A stretch of 64,000 nucleotides of DNA from Blautia sp. SC05B48 (GTDB lineage Bacteria > Bacillota > Clostridia > Lachnospirales > Lachnospiraceae). Numbering within the stretch: the stretch's first letter is position 1; the number at the start of each line of letters is the position of its first letter. Under the pieces are notes generated by a model. It was not told where the DNA came from, searched no databases, and saw only the letters and a list, made by a program, of their open reading frames with translations. A program made the position numbers and the translations under genes. This document shows, in pieces, positions 25,976 to 34,342 of the stretch. The DNA lies in assembly GCF_005848555.1 (NCBI RefSeq), contig NZ_CP040518.1:620001-684000 (forward strand), read 5' to 3'.

Positions 25976-26437
25976 CTATTTTTCTTTTTCAGAAAAGATC
26001 TCTCTCCCGCCCCAGAGAAGCGCACCTGCAAATATGAAAAGATCCGAAACATTAAATACGACCTTCTTAAGCTTCGGGTTTTCCACATTCAGGCTCACAT
26101 AATCCGTGACGTATCCCTTTCTGCGCCGTTCCGTATAATTATTCAGACCGCCGCCCAGGATCATTGAAAGCCCAAGCTTGGATATGCGTGTGCCTTTTTC
26201 TCCGGAAGTACGTATGTACTCCCAGATTGCACCGCCCAGCACCATAGATGCAAGATTTCTCAGAAGTTCTTTATCTATGTTTTTTAATATCCCAAGCATC
26301 ATCCCGTGATTATGGCAGTTTCTTACGATCAGCCTGCCTCCCAGACACTTTTGATTTTTCTTCTCCGATGTGTTGATTTTCTTCTTTATATAATAGTCTG
26401 TACCAAAGATTCCCGCCGTCAGTAAATTCCACAACAT
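25976..26437 (-). CDS. Divergent signal peptidase II (LspA)-like protein
   Basis: This 153-residue protein carries the order of LspA motifs in altered form: FGTDYYIKKKI for the DxxTK box, NHGMMLGIL for NxGAAFG, GGGLNNYTERRRKGYVTDYV for the first catalytic-aspartate block, and VVFNVSDLFIFAG for the second. Both catalytic aspartates (VTD and VSD) are kept. The GN-IDR residues are changed, and the hydrophobic helices are short compared with true LspA. It may be a specialised or degraded paralogue. It lies alone, convergent with the tRNA and downstream of the zinc-ribbon gene. The start follows AGGAGGGGG. Confidence 0.7.
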   Translation of the reverse strand: MLWNLLTAGIFGTDYYIKKKINTSEKKNQKCLGGRLIVRNCHNHGMMLGILKNIDKELLRNLASMVLGGAIWEYIRTSGEKGTRISKLGLSMILGGGLNNYTERRRKGYVTDYVSLNVENPKLKKVVFNVSDLFIFAGALLWGGREIFSEKEK

Positions 26438-26471
26438 TATTCCCCCTCCTTATTTCTGTGGTCTGCATAAT

Positions 26472-26508
26472 ACTCAGGCAGGCTCCCGCCGGGGAAAGCC
26501 TGCCTTAT
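26472..26508. terminator. Hairpin after the zinc-ribbon gene
   Basis: AGGCAGGCT pairs perfectly with AGCCTGCCT, with a GC-rich loop. There is little T-tract, so termination may be partial. Confidence 0.5.
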
Positions 26509-26518
26509 ATGCTCATGG

Positions 26519-27172
26519 TTATTCTGTTTTTTCTTCTGTTGTTTCTGTATTTTCCGGATCAGCCGCAGGCTCCTCTGTTTCTGCAGATTCCACTTCCGAT
26601 TCCGGATCCGATCCTGATGCTTCTGTTTCTGATGCTTCTGCGGTTTCTGCTGTTTCCACTACTTCTGCAGCTTCTTCTGCAGCTTCTTCTGCTTCCGGCT
26701 CTTCTGCTGTCTCCGATACTTCTGTCACCTCTGCCTCAGCAGCCTCTCTCAGTTCCTCATCTGCCTGCTCGATCACATCGGCCGCTTTCTCTTCCAGCTC
26801 CGCTGTAGGACACGCCGCTCCGCAATACGGACAGAAGCTGGCCTCCCGCATCACCGCCTTATGGCAGGCCGGGCAAAACTTCTCCCCTTTGCTGGCAGCG
26901 ATCGCATCTCTGTAGTGATCTGCCTCCAGCATATGCTGGCTGATCTCCTCGCAGATAGCTCCCGTCTCACCGTCAACGGCTTCTCCCTGCTCATAACGTG
27001 TATAGATCATCTTTCCGATATCCATCATCAGCTTTTCGGTCATACGCTCCTGTGCAGAGAGCTTGTTACGGATCTTCTGGATCTCATAGAGATTCTCTGC
27101 CCTGGAACTTAAGCCCTTTGCCTTTCTTGTCAGTGTGTTTCCCAGATCATCCCAAAAACTGCTTTTTTCCAT
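26519..27172 (-). CDS. Zinc-ribbon protein with helical N-terminus and acidic tail
   Basis: This 217-residue protein of unknown function has a helical N-terminal half (about 1-100), with a possible coiled coil around ENLYEIQKIRNKLSAQERMT. A zinc ribbon follows, CPACHKAVMREASFCPYCG, with two CxxC knuckles. The final ~85 residues are low-complexity Glu/Ala/Thr/Val. It resembles small zinc-ribbon proteins common in Clostridia that have no assigned role. I chose the ATG after AAAGGAG over a GTG three codons upstream. It lies 42 bp after clpX and is probably co-transcribed. Confidence 0.75.
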   Translation of the reverse strand: MEKSSFWDDLGNTLTRKAKGLSSRAENLYEIQKIRNKLSAQERMTEKLMMDIGKMIYTRYEQGEAVDGETGAICEEISQHMLEADHYRDAIAASKGEKFCPACHKAVMREASFCPYCGAACPTAELEEKAADVIEQADEELREAAEAEVTEVSETAEEPEAEEAAEEAAEVVETAETAEASETEASGSDPESEVESAETEEPAADPENTETTEEKTE

Positions 27173-27214
27173 GTCTGTCACGCTCCTTTATATATTAAAG
27201 AATCTTCTTGTTTC

Positions 27215-28600
27215 TTATCCTTCCAGTGCCGGGATCTCCTGGCCACGCATAAGGATCTTCGGACCTCCGTTGCCCTGAATGTATCCCTCTGTGATCACAA
27301 CCTCACCGATATTGTCGTCCTTGGGGATCTCATACATGATATCCAGCATATACTCCTCCAGGATAGCCCGGAGAGCTCTGGCTCCTGTATGGCGTTCCAA
27401 TGCCTTACGGGCAATGGCATGTAAGGCGCCGTCCTCAAACTCCAGTTTTACTTCATCCAGTGCCAGAAGCTTCTTGTACTGTTTCAGAATGGCGTTCTTC
27501 GGCTCCTTGAGGATCTTCACAAGCATATCTTCCGTCAGCCCGTTCAGGGTAAAGATGATCGGAAGACGACCGATAAATTCCGGAATCATTCCAAATGCGC
27601 GGAGATCATCTACAGTTACTTTCTCCAGCACATGCGGATCATCATCATATTTGTCCTTCAGATCTGCATAAAATCCAATAGATGCCTGTTTATTCAGTCT
27701 TTCTTTGATGATATTCTCAAGATCCGGGAACGCACCGCCACAGATAAACAGAATGTTCCTTGTATTTACGGTCACCATAGGTACCATGGCATTCTTGCTG
27801 GTAGCACCTACCGGAACTTCCACTTCACTTCCCTCCAGAAGTTTCAGAAGTCCCTGCTGGACAGCCTCTCCGCTGACATCTCTCTGGTTGGTATTCTTCT
27901 TCTTTGCGATCTTATCGATCTCATCGATGAAAATGATCCCGTGTTCTGCCTTCTCCACATCATTATCCGCAGCTGCAAGCAGCTTGGATACTACGCTCTC
28001 GATATCATCACCGATATAACCGGCCTCTGTAAGAGATGTGGCATCTGCAATGGCAAGCGGTACCTGAAGAAGTCTGGCAAGCATCTTTACCAGATAAGTC
28101 TTACCGCAGCCTGTAGGTCCGATCATCAGCATGTTGGATTTCTCGATCTCAATATCGTCCATGGTATCTGTAGCAACCCTCTTATAATGGTTATATACAC
28201 CTACAGACATTACCTTCTTGGCATATTCCTGTCCGATCACATATTCATCCAGGGTTGCCTTGATCTTATGTGGTGCAGGAATATCTTTGAGATCGATCAC
28301 CGGCTTCGGAGTCTCTGATTTTTTCTTGATCTTCTTCGCCTGGTTTCCGGGATTCTGGAAACTACTGAGATCGATCATGCTCACATTCGGCATGTTAAAA
28401 AGATCGGAATAATTTCCATTATTCATCTGGGTATTCATAGTATCAAAGCTTTTCTGCATGCAATCCGCACAGATATGTATATGATTGGGAAGGTCGATCA
28501 TCTTCCCTGCCTGACTCTCCGGTCTGCGGCATAAAAAACAGAATTTCTCGTATTTCTGCTCCTGGTCATTGTCTTTATTATTATCAAACTGATCTGCCAT
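27215..28600 (-). CDS. clpX: ATP-dependent Clp protease ATP-binding subunit ClpX
   Basis: This 461-residue AAA+ unfoldase feeds substrates to ClpP. It has an N-terminal C4 zinc-binding domain (CFLCRRPESQAGK and CADCMQKS), Walker A GPTGCGKTYLVK, Walker B HGIIFIDEIDKIAKK, the pore region around DVSGEAVQQGLLKLLEG, and the sensor-2 arginine in HTGARALRAILEEYM. The start I use has AGAAAGGAA upstream; an ATG 14 codons earlier lacks a ribosome site. Unusually, clpP and tig are not adjacent. The zinc-ribbon gene follows it. Confidence 0.96.
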   Translation of the reverse strand: MADQFDNNKDNDQEQKYEKFCFLCRRPESQAGKMIDLPNHIHICADCMQKSFDTMNTQMNNGNYSDLFNMPNVSMIDLSSFQNPGNQAKKIKKKSETPKPVIDLKDIPAPHKIKATLDEYVIGQEYAKKVMSVGVYNHYKRVATDTMDDIEIEKSNMLMIGPTGCGKTYLVKMLARLLQVPLAIADATSLTEAGYIGDDIESVVSKLLAAADNDVEKAEHGIIFIDEIDKIAKKKNTNQRDVSGEAVQQGLLKLLEGSEVEVPVGATSKNAMVPMVTVNTRNILFICGGAFPDLENIIKERLNKQASIGFYADLKDKYDDDPHVLEKVTVDDLRAFGMIPEFIGRLPIIFTLNGLTEDMLVKILKEPKNAILKQYKKLLALDEVKLEFEDGALHAIARKALERHTGARALRAILEEYMLDIMYEIPKDDNIGEVVITEGYIQGNGGPKILMRGQEIPALEG

Positions 28601-28630
28601 AACATTTCCTTTCTGGTTTTTATTATGCAT

Positions 28631-28658
28631 ATTATAGCACATAATCCCGCTGTATCAA
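28631..28658 (-). promoter_or_regulatory. clpX promoter
   Basis: On the minus strand TTGATA (28653-28658) is 16 bp from a perfect TATAAT (28631-28636). Confidence 0.65.
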
Positions 28659-28668
28659 ATTAAGTTTT

Positions 28669-28716
28669 TATAAACCGGGGAGCTGCATAAGAACATGCAG
28701 CTCCCCGGTTTATAAA
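28669..28716. terminator. Terminator of the htrA-like gene
   Basis: A perfect 17-bp stem (AAACCGGGGAGCTGCAT and its complement) with a six-base loop lies between clpX and the protease gene. Confidence 0.85.
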
Positions 28717-28736
28717 TGATCATCCTATATTTTCTT

Positions 28737-30320
28737 TTATTCATCAGAAGATGGTTTGCTTCCGAGAGTCACTTCAATCGTCTGTTCCTTGTACTCTCCA
28801 CTGTTCGCCCTGGAGATCACCACTTCGATGTTTTCTCCTGCCTCATAATACTGCAGCTTATCAACAAGGTCATCCTTGCCGCTTACCTTCTGTCCATCCA
28901 GCTTCACAATGATATCGCCTTTTTTGATCCCGGCATTATCTGCTGCGCCGCCTTCCGTTACCTCAGTAATAAAAGCACCTGCCGGCATATTATACATCTG
29001 GATGGCTTCTGTTGTAAGATCGGCAGCCTTGACTCCCATATATCCTACCTTCGAAGAATCTTCTATCTTATCCCTGGTTTCACGGTTCATCAGTTCTTCC
29101 AGGATTGGCTCTGCCTTGGAGATCGGAATAGCATATCCCATGCCCTCCACCTGACTGTCTGCATACTTGGCCGCATTGATACCGATCACTTCACCGTTCA
29201 TGTTCAGAAGTGCACCGCCACTGTTTCCAGGATTGATGGCTGCATCAGTCTGGATCAGTCCGCTGGCTTCTCCGTCCTCTGTACTGATGCTTCTGTTAAG
29301 GGCACTTACCCATCCGGAGGTAACTGACTGGCCATAGCCAAGTGCATTGCCAATGGCAACCACCTGCTCACCGACTACAAGATCGTCCGAGCTTCCCAGC
29401 TGCGCGATCTTGATCTCCTCCATGGTCTCATCCGGAATATCGGATTTCTCCACTGCCACTACTGCCAGGTCATTCTCTTCATCGGTGCCTTTGATCTTGG
29501 CAGAAACTGCGTTATCCACGTCCACATCTCCATCGGAACCGAATCCGGTGCTGCCACTGCTTGCCATGGCCTGGGTTTCTTCTTCCGCTCCTACTACATC
29601 GCTGCCTGCAAAGCACACAGTAAGTGTAGTCGCTCCGGAAACTACATGGTTGTTAGTCGCAATGAGAAGCTCGCTGTCATTTTCTCCTACAATAATACCG
29701 GAGCCACTTCCTGCACTCTGATACTGCCTCGTTCCATATCCGAAAAAGCTTGGGATCTCCTGTACACTGACGGATGTAATGGCAACGATAGAAGACATGG
29801 TCGCCTGAGCTACACCAGCCACTGTACCACTCTCTGCCACAATATCCTTCACAGTGGAATCTGCAGAGCTGCTGCCAGTACTGTCCTCTGTTCCGGTAAC
29901 CGTTTCTGTTTTCCCGATCGTTGTACTGCTGTCATTCCCTCTGTATTTATCTGCTGCAATGTTCACACCCTGAAAAACTGCTCCGGCCACCAGCCCAAAG
30001 ATCACAGCCAGTGCCACCGCAGTGGCTGCTTTCTTTCCAAAGCTGTTGCTTCCTGAAAAATCCCTCTTTTTCCGCGGCTTTTTGGGCGGTATATTTCCAC
30101 CGGCATAATTACCGGCCTGAGGCTGATGCACCTCATAATGTCCGTATTTCGTTTTCTCCTGCGAAACACCTTCACTCTGTCCGGCATCCGCATCACTGTT
30201 CTGTCCGCTCTCCTGCATCCTGCGTCCCTCAGAATAAGGATGCGTCAGCGGTTTCTGTTCTGCCGAAACATTCTCATCATCATCCGGCAAGCCTGTCCCC
30301 CATTTATTCTCTTCACTCAT
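28737..30320 (-). CDS. HtrA/DegP-family membrane-anchored serine protease with PDZ domain
   Basis: This 527-residue surface quality-control protease has a ~95-residue polar cytoplasmic N-terminus, one transmembrane helix (about 98-118), a trypsin-like domain with catalytic H225, D284 and S367 (PGNSGGALL), and a C-terminal PDZ domain (AGIKKGDIIVKLDGQKVSG). A Ser/Thr linker and an extra acidic loop (about 240-275) are inserted between the histidine and aspartate. It is monocistronic. A palindromic insertion-like element and an inverted repeat lie in its upstream region. Family assignment is secure; B. subtilis HtrA/YkdA is the closest type. Confidence 0.94.
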   Translation of the reverse strand: MSEENKWGTGLPDDDENVSAEQKPLTHPYSEGRRMQESGQNSDADAGQSEGVSQEKTKYGHYEVHQPQAGNYAGGNIPPKKPRKKRDFSGSNSFGKKAATAVALAVIFGLVAGAVFQGVNIAADKYRGNDSSTTIGKTETVTGTEDSTGSSSADSTVKDIVAESGTVAGVAQATMSSIVAITSVSVQEIPSFFGYGTRQYQSAGSGSGIIVGENDSELLIATNNHVVSGATTLTVCFAGSDVVGAEEETQAMASSGSTGFGSDGDVDVDNAVSAKIKGTDEENDLAVVAVEKSDIPDETMEEIKIAQLGSSDDLVVGEQVVAIGNALGYGQSVTSGWVSALNRSISTEDGEASGLIQTDAAINPGNSGGALLNMNGEVIGINAAKYADSQVEGMGYAIPISKAEPILEELMNRETRDKIEDSSKVGYMGVKAADLTTEAIQMYNMPAGAFITEVTEGGAADNAGIKKGDIIVKLDGQKVSGKDDLVDKLQYYEAGENIEVVISRANSGEYKEQTIEVTLGSKPSSDE

Positions 30321-30352
30321 ACCTCTGGTGCTCCCTTCTATGTTATCTGATG

Positions 30353-30397
30353 CATTTATCTGTTACTGTTCACTCCGTTCTCAGTAACATTTATTTT
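30353..30397. mobile_element. Short MITE-like palindrome, internally deleted copy
   Basis: A 25-bp core (30363-30387) begins TTACTGTTCACTCCGTTC and ends CAGTAA. Its sequence equals the 58-bp element at 37193-37250 after loss of the segment between two CAG triplets. It is flanked by imperfect 10-bp direct repeats CATTTATCTG (30353-30362) and CATTTATTTT (30388-30397), 8 of 10 identical. It lies in the leader of the htrA-like gene. Confidence 0.6.
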
Positions 30398-30398
30398 T

Positions 30399-30438
30399 CT
30401 TATAAAAGACAGTTTAACAGGGAATTGTGTTTAAACTG
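30399..30438 (-). promoter_or_regulatory. Upstream region of the htrA-like gene: weak -10 and inverted repeat
   Basis: On the minus strand a TATAAG -10 (30399-30404) has no clear -35. Just upstream CAGTTTAA (30410-30417) and TTAAACTG (30431-30438) form a perfect 8-bp inverted repeat. It could be the site of an activator such as a two-component envelope-stress regulator. Confidence 0.35.
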
Positions 30439-30470
30439 TGATATCTCTTTTAAAAAACCGTGACCTGCTC

Positions 30471-31400
30471 TTATTTGTTCTTTTTCCAATATTCCGGATT
30501 CATGGTGCAGGATCGGATCATTTTTTCAGGGAGCTTTTTGTATCGTTTTCCGAGAAAATATCCGGCGTATTTGGAAGTACTCTGCAAAAACAGTCCGGGA
30601 ATCAGCCATACGTGGCCTGTTTTCAGAAGATATGCCATACTTTTTTTTACCAGTCGGATGCCCTCACCTTCGGAAGGCACTCCTTCAAAAACCTCCGGAT
30701 GCTCCGCCTGGGAAACTCCCAGATCAAAATTCCTGTGGAACTGCTGCATACAGCTGTAATTGTGAGAATGATACACCCGTGCCTCTGATACATAGGCAAC
30801 TCCATAGCCTTTTTTTACCATCCAGCCTGCATAGATCATATCTTCATTAAAAATAGCATGCTCCGGAAATCCACCAATCTCATCATAGATCCTGTGATCA
30901 TAAGCAGCACAGACGTTGGAGCAGAAATATGTTTTAATTCCGTGGGTCTGTACATCTTTTTCCGTTTTCAGGCAGGACTGTTCCGGATAATTAAAGGAAC
31001 GGGTATATTTTTCCAGAAATCTGCAGTCCTTTTTTGGAAGCTGGCGAGCGTAAGCGGCTCCTGCCTGTGGATTCTCTGCAAGGGCTCCTACCAGTGCTCC
31101 GATCAGTTCCCTGTCTGCCGGCATTGCATCCTGTGTCATAAATACAAGGATCTCCGCATCCGAAAGCTCCGCCGCCTGCCTTCTGGTACCACCATGGTCA
31201 AATTCTTCTTTTGTAAGATGCCGGACTTCCACAAGCGGATATTTCTGTTCCCAGATCTCTTTCCAGAATTTCTTTTCCGTATTCATGACAAGGATCTTGT
31301 TGATAGGATATGTCTGTGCGCTGAGTCTTTCCAGCAGTTTTTCAAATTCTTCTCCCGGATGATATGCCGGGATGATCACGTCTGTTTTTAATGTTTTCAT
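30471..31400 (-). CDS. Glycosyltransferase family 2 (rhamnosyltransferase-like)
   Basis: This 309-residue GT-A enzyme starts TDVIIPAYHPGEEFEKLLER. The sugar-nucleotide region is EILVFMTQDAMP, with TQDA in place of a canonical DxD, and the acceptor region is IGGFPEHAIFNEDMIYAGWM. This pattern is typical of rhamnosyltransferases of the WbbL/RfbN group. I use the ATG with AGGAG six bases upstream. It is the last gene of the five-gene leftward glycan operon, separated from the LCP gene by a hairpin. Sugar specificity is inferred. Confidence 0.85.
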   Translation of the reverse strand: MKTLKTDVIIPAYHPGEEFEKLLERLSAQTYPINKILVMNTEKKFWKEIWEQKYPLVEVRHLTKEEFDHGGTRRQAAELSDAEILVFMTQDAMPADRELIGALVGALAENPQAGAAYARQLPKKDCRFLEKYTRSFNYPEQSCLKTEKDVQTHGIKTYFCSNVCAAYDHRIYDEIGGFPEHAIFNEDMIYAGWMVKKGYGVAYVSEARVYHSHNYSCMQQFHRNFDLGVSQAEHPEVFEGVPSEGEGIRLVKKSMAYLLKTGHVWLIPGLFLQSTSKYAGYFLGKRYKKLPEKMIRSCTMNPEYWKKNK

Positions 31401-31415
31401 ATTTGTCTCCTGTCC

Positions 31416-31448
31416 AGAAAGGACCACCCGTTACTGGATGGTCCCTTC
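31416..31448 (-). terminator. Hairpin between the LCP gene and the last GT2 gene
   Basis: GGACCATCC pairs with GGGTGGTCC and is followed by TTTCT on the minus strand. It may partially attenuate expression of the last gene. Confidence 0.55.
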
Positions 31449-31471
31449 TGCTGGTTGATCATTTTGATATT

Positions 31472-32812
31472 TTATTCATTCTCCGAATAATCTTCTCCGT
31501 CGGTATAATCGCTGTAATCCGTATCATAATCGCCGGTATCCGTATCGGAATTGTCTCCGGAATAGTCCGTATCTGTGCTGTAATCGTCTCCGGAGTAATC
31601 GGCATCATAATCTGTGTCTGCGCTGTAATCAGCATCGCCACTTGTGTCCGTACTGCTGTAATCTGTGGATGTATCTCCCTGCCACGTGTACGAATCATCC
31701 GTTGTGTCATTTGGTGTATCTGTCACCGCAGGTGCAGTGTCCTGCACATCACCTCCGCCTGCGATATTTGTAATCTGGGCACTTCTGTTGAGCACGTCCT
31801 GCGTCGGAGTGTAACTGGCGTCTCCATACAGGAACTGATGTATCTTCAGAACATTGGATTCCAGTGTGGTAGGTACGATAACACTGCCCTTTACCTGGGC
31901 AAATTTGTAATCATTCGGGAAACCTGTAGTCTCATCAATGCTGTAACCGATCATAGCCGGGATCATCTTCAGGATCTCTGTCTTGGAAACGGAAGTTTTG
32001 ACCATCGGGAAAACCTGATCCATAATATCAAAGATAGTAGAAAGACCTGCCTTTTTTGCCTTGTCCACGATCATCTGGATCACTCGTCTCTGTCTCTCGG
32101 TACGCCCCATATCAAGACTTGCAGTATAACGGATACGGCAGTAGGAGGTAGCCTGCACGCCATTAAGATGATAGGTATCTACGATCGCTTCCTCATCCTC
32201 CGGCTTCGGATCCGGCAGTTCAACCGGTGTGTAGCTCTTTCCGGTTTCCTCTGATGTCTCCACACAGTAATTGTTCATATGAACGATTTCCGCATAGGAA
32301 AGAGGGATGTCCAGCCCTCCCAGGCAGTCTACCACAGTTACCAGTGCATCAAAATCAATAGCAACATAATCGGTGATATTCAGATCCAGATTGGTATTCA
32401 GCATGGAAACCGCATTGGTCGGTCCGCCAAGTGCATATGCCGAATTGGCTTTGGAATAGGTATCATCCTTTACATTGAGAAGGGTATCTCTATAGACAGA
32501 CACAAGTTTGACTGCCTTCGTATCATTGTTGATACTCGCAATGATGATGGTATCACTGTTCTCTGTGTTCAGCTTCTCGTTCTTGCTTCTGTGGTCCAGT
32601 CCGAACAGTGCATAGGTGGTATATCCCGTCATCTGCGGTGCCTGATCATTAGTTACAATATCCTGGTCTGCAAGATCTGTTTCCTGGATGTCGATCTTAT
32701 CCAGTTTGGCTGAGATCTGACCATAAACGAACAGACCTCCGATAAACAGGAGCAGTACAACGATTTCCAGGATAAATAAAATCTTCTTGCTTTTTTTCCG
32801 AGGTTTTGACAT
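31472..32812 (-). CDS. LytR-CpsA-Psr (LCP) family glycopolymer ligase with acidic tail
   Basis: This 446-residue membrane protein has one N-terminal helix (about 9-27) and an extracellular LCP domain. It contains ALFGLDHRSKNEKLNTENSD, VSVYRDTLLNV and YCRIRYTASLDMGRTERQRR, which hold the arginines and aspartates that bind the polyprenyl pyrophosphate. LCP enzymes move polymers from undecaprenyl pyrophosphate to peptidoglycan, so this is the probable attachment enzyme of the locus. The last ~85 residues are a disordered Asp/Ser/Thr/Tyr tail (DYSTDTDYSGDN-type) like that of the lipoprotein at 19.3-20.2 kb. The start is preceded by AAAAGGA. Confidence 0.92.
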   Translation of the reverse strand: MSKPRKKSKKILFILEIVVLLLFIGGLFVYGQISAKLDKIDIQETDLADQDIVTNDQAPQMTGYTTYALFGLDHRSKNEKLNTENSDTIIIASINNDTKAVKLVSVYRDTLLNVKDDTYSKANSAYALGGPTNAVSMLNTNLDLNITDYVAIDFDALVTVVDCLGGLDIPLSYAEIVHMNNYCVETSEETGKSYTPVELPDPKPEDEEAIVDTYHLNGVQATSYCRIRYTASLDMGRTERQRRVIQMIVDKAKKAGLSTIFDIMDQVFPMVKTSVSKTEILKMIPAMIGYSIDETTGFPNDYKFAQVKGSVIVPTTLESNVLKIHQFLYGDASYTPTQDVLNRSAQITNIAGGGDVQDTAPAVTDTPNDTTDDSYTWQGDTSTDYSSTDTSGDADYSADTDYDADYSGDDYSTDTDYSGDNSDTDTGDYDTDYSDYTDGEDYSENE

Positions 32813-32830
32813 CTTTTCCTTTTCCCCTTT

Positions 32831-34234
32831 TTAGTATGCGTTCTTATTAATAAATCCTTTGAATATGGTAAGAAACATGATCTTTATATCAAATCCCACA
32901 GACCAGTTTTCGATATAATACAGATCACACTCTATCCTTTTTCTGATAGAAGTATCTCCACGATAGCCATTTACCTGCGCCCACCCGGTAAGACCCGGCC
33001 GCACCTGATGCTTGACCATATAACGTGGTATCTCCTCCCTAAACTTTTCTACAAAAAACGGCCGCTCCGGTCTTGGTCCCACAAGACTCATCTCACCCTT
33101 CAGAATGTTAAAAAGCTGTGGAAGCTCATCCAGACTGGTATGACGCATAAATTTACCGATTCCGGTAACTCTTGGATCATTCTTTACTGTCCACGCCTTT
33201 TTTTCTTCTGATTCTTTCTGGATCTCCATGGAACGGAATTTATACATCCGGAAAGTCTGATTGTGAAGCCCGACACGTTCCTGCTTATAGATCAGCGGTC
33301 CCGGCGAGGTCAGCTTGATCAGCATACACAGCACCAGCATCACCGGGGAGGACACAATGATCGCAACGATCGCGCCTGCAATATCCATAGATCTCTTGAT
33401 CAGTGCATTAAACGTGTTGCTCAGGGGCACATACCGGATATTGATCACCGGAAGCCCGAGAATATCTTCTGTATATGGTTTGGTCGGAATAATATTATTA
33501 TAGTCCGGAATAAATTTTGTGTGCACGCCGGATTTTTCACAGAGTGCAACGATCTCTTCCAGACGATAATACTCACTTAAGCCCAGGGTAATGGCTATCT
33601 CATCCAGACGACTGGATGGAAGGATGATCATCAGATTGGCGATTCGACCGATCACCTTAACGCCTTTATAAGTAGTGCCTGCCGGCACATTGTCATCCAG
33701 TATGCCCCTGATCACGTATCCCCATTGCGGATTCTGCAGGATCCTGTCTACATATTCCTCGGCAGCACGGCTGTATCCTACCAGCAGCACCTGTTTCTGG
33801 TTCATTCCTTTTTTGCGCATATCCCGGAGAATGTAAAATATGACCATACGCACAAACCATTCCAGGACGATATTGATCACACAGAAAGAAACCAGAGTAA
33901 GACGGGAATAGTCCAACTCTTTAAAATTGTAAAGTGCAAACATGATGATAAGGAGCCCTAACGCATTTGCCTTCACAATTCCGGCAAGTACGAGACGACG
34001 CCCCTGCATTCGCATCGGTGTATAAAGATCAAAGGCCTGATAAAGAAGTAAATATCCCGGAATAATGAATATCAGCATAAACATATATTCCTGGACGGTC
34101 TTGGACTGGACCGCCGAATGCTCAAAAATTCCCTGAAAACGGATCAGCCAGGCCAGGGCATAGGAGGCCGCGATCACAAATACATCGATCAGCATATGGA
34201 GACGACTGAAATTTTTCTGGTTATCTTTAATCAA
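32831..34234 (-). CDS. WbaP/WcaJ-type undecaprenyl-phosphate sugar phosphotransferase
   Basis: This initiating enzyme transfers a sugar-1-phosphate to undecaprenyl phosphate. Four to five N-terminal membrane helices and a Rossmann-like CoA-binding domain (about 140-260) precede the bacterial sugar transferase domain. That domain has KRSMDIAGAIVAIIVSSPVM, KFRSMEI, TSLDELPQLFNILKGEMSLV, GPRPERPFF and RPGLTGWAQVNG. Five codons upstream an ATG exists (34249), but the only ribosome site, GAGGTGG, lies after it. I therefore prefer the TTG start at 34234. Within the visible locus this enzyme is the likely first committed step. Confidence 0.93.
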   Translation of the reverse strand: MIKDNQKNFSRLHMLIDVFVIAASYALAWLIRFQGIFEHSAVQSKTVQEYMFMLIFIIPGYLLLYQAFDLYTPMRMQGRRLVLAGIVKANALGLLIIMFALYNFKELDYSRLTLVSFCVINIVLEWFVRMVIFYILRDMRKKGMNQKQVLLVGYSRAAEEYVDRILQNPQWGYVIRGILDDNVPAGTTYKGVKVIGRIANLMIILPSSRLDEIAITLGLSEYYRLEEIVALCEKSGVHTKFIPDYNNIIPTKPYTEDILGLPVINIRYVPLSNTFNALIKRSMDIAGAIVAIIVSSPVMLVLCMLIKLTSPGPLIYKQERVGLHNQTFRMYKFRSMEIQKESEEKKAWTVKNDPRVTGIGKFMRHTSLDELPQLFNILKGEMSLVGPRPERPFFVEKFREEIPRYMVKHQVRPGLTGWAQVNGYRGDTSIRKRIECDLYYIENWSVGFDIKIMFLTIFKGFINKNAY

Positions 34235-34257
34235 TTTCCGCCACCTCATTTAAGTTC

Positions 34258-34296
34258 ATTGCTTTTATCTTATAATAGATGAAACTCAAAAGCAAT
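34258..34296. promoter_or_regulatory. Inverted repeat upstream of the WbaP-type gene
   Basis: ATTGCTTTT and AAAAGCAAT form a perfect 9-bp inverted repeat in the 109-bp gap before the WbaP-type gene. It could be an operator or a weak terminator; I see no strong promoter here. Confidence 0.3.
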
Positions 34297-34342
34297 AAAA
34301 TCTTCCCTCCGAAATATAAAAATTCTGTGAAAATATGATGTC

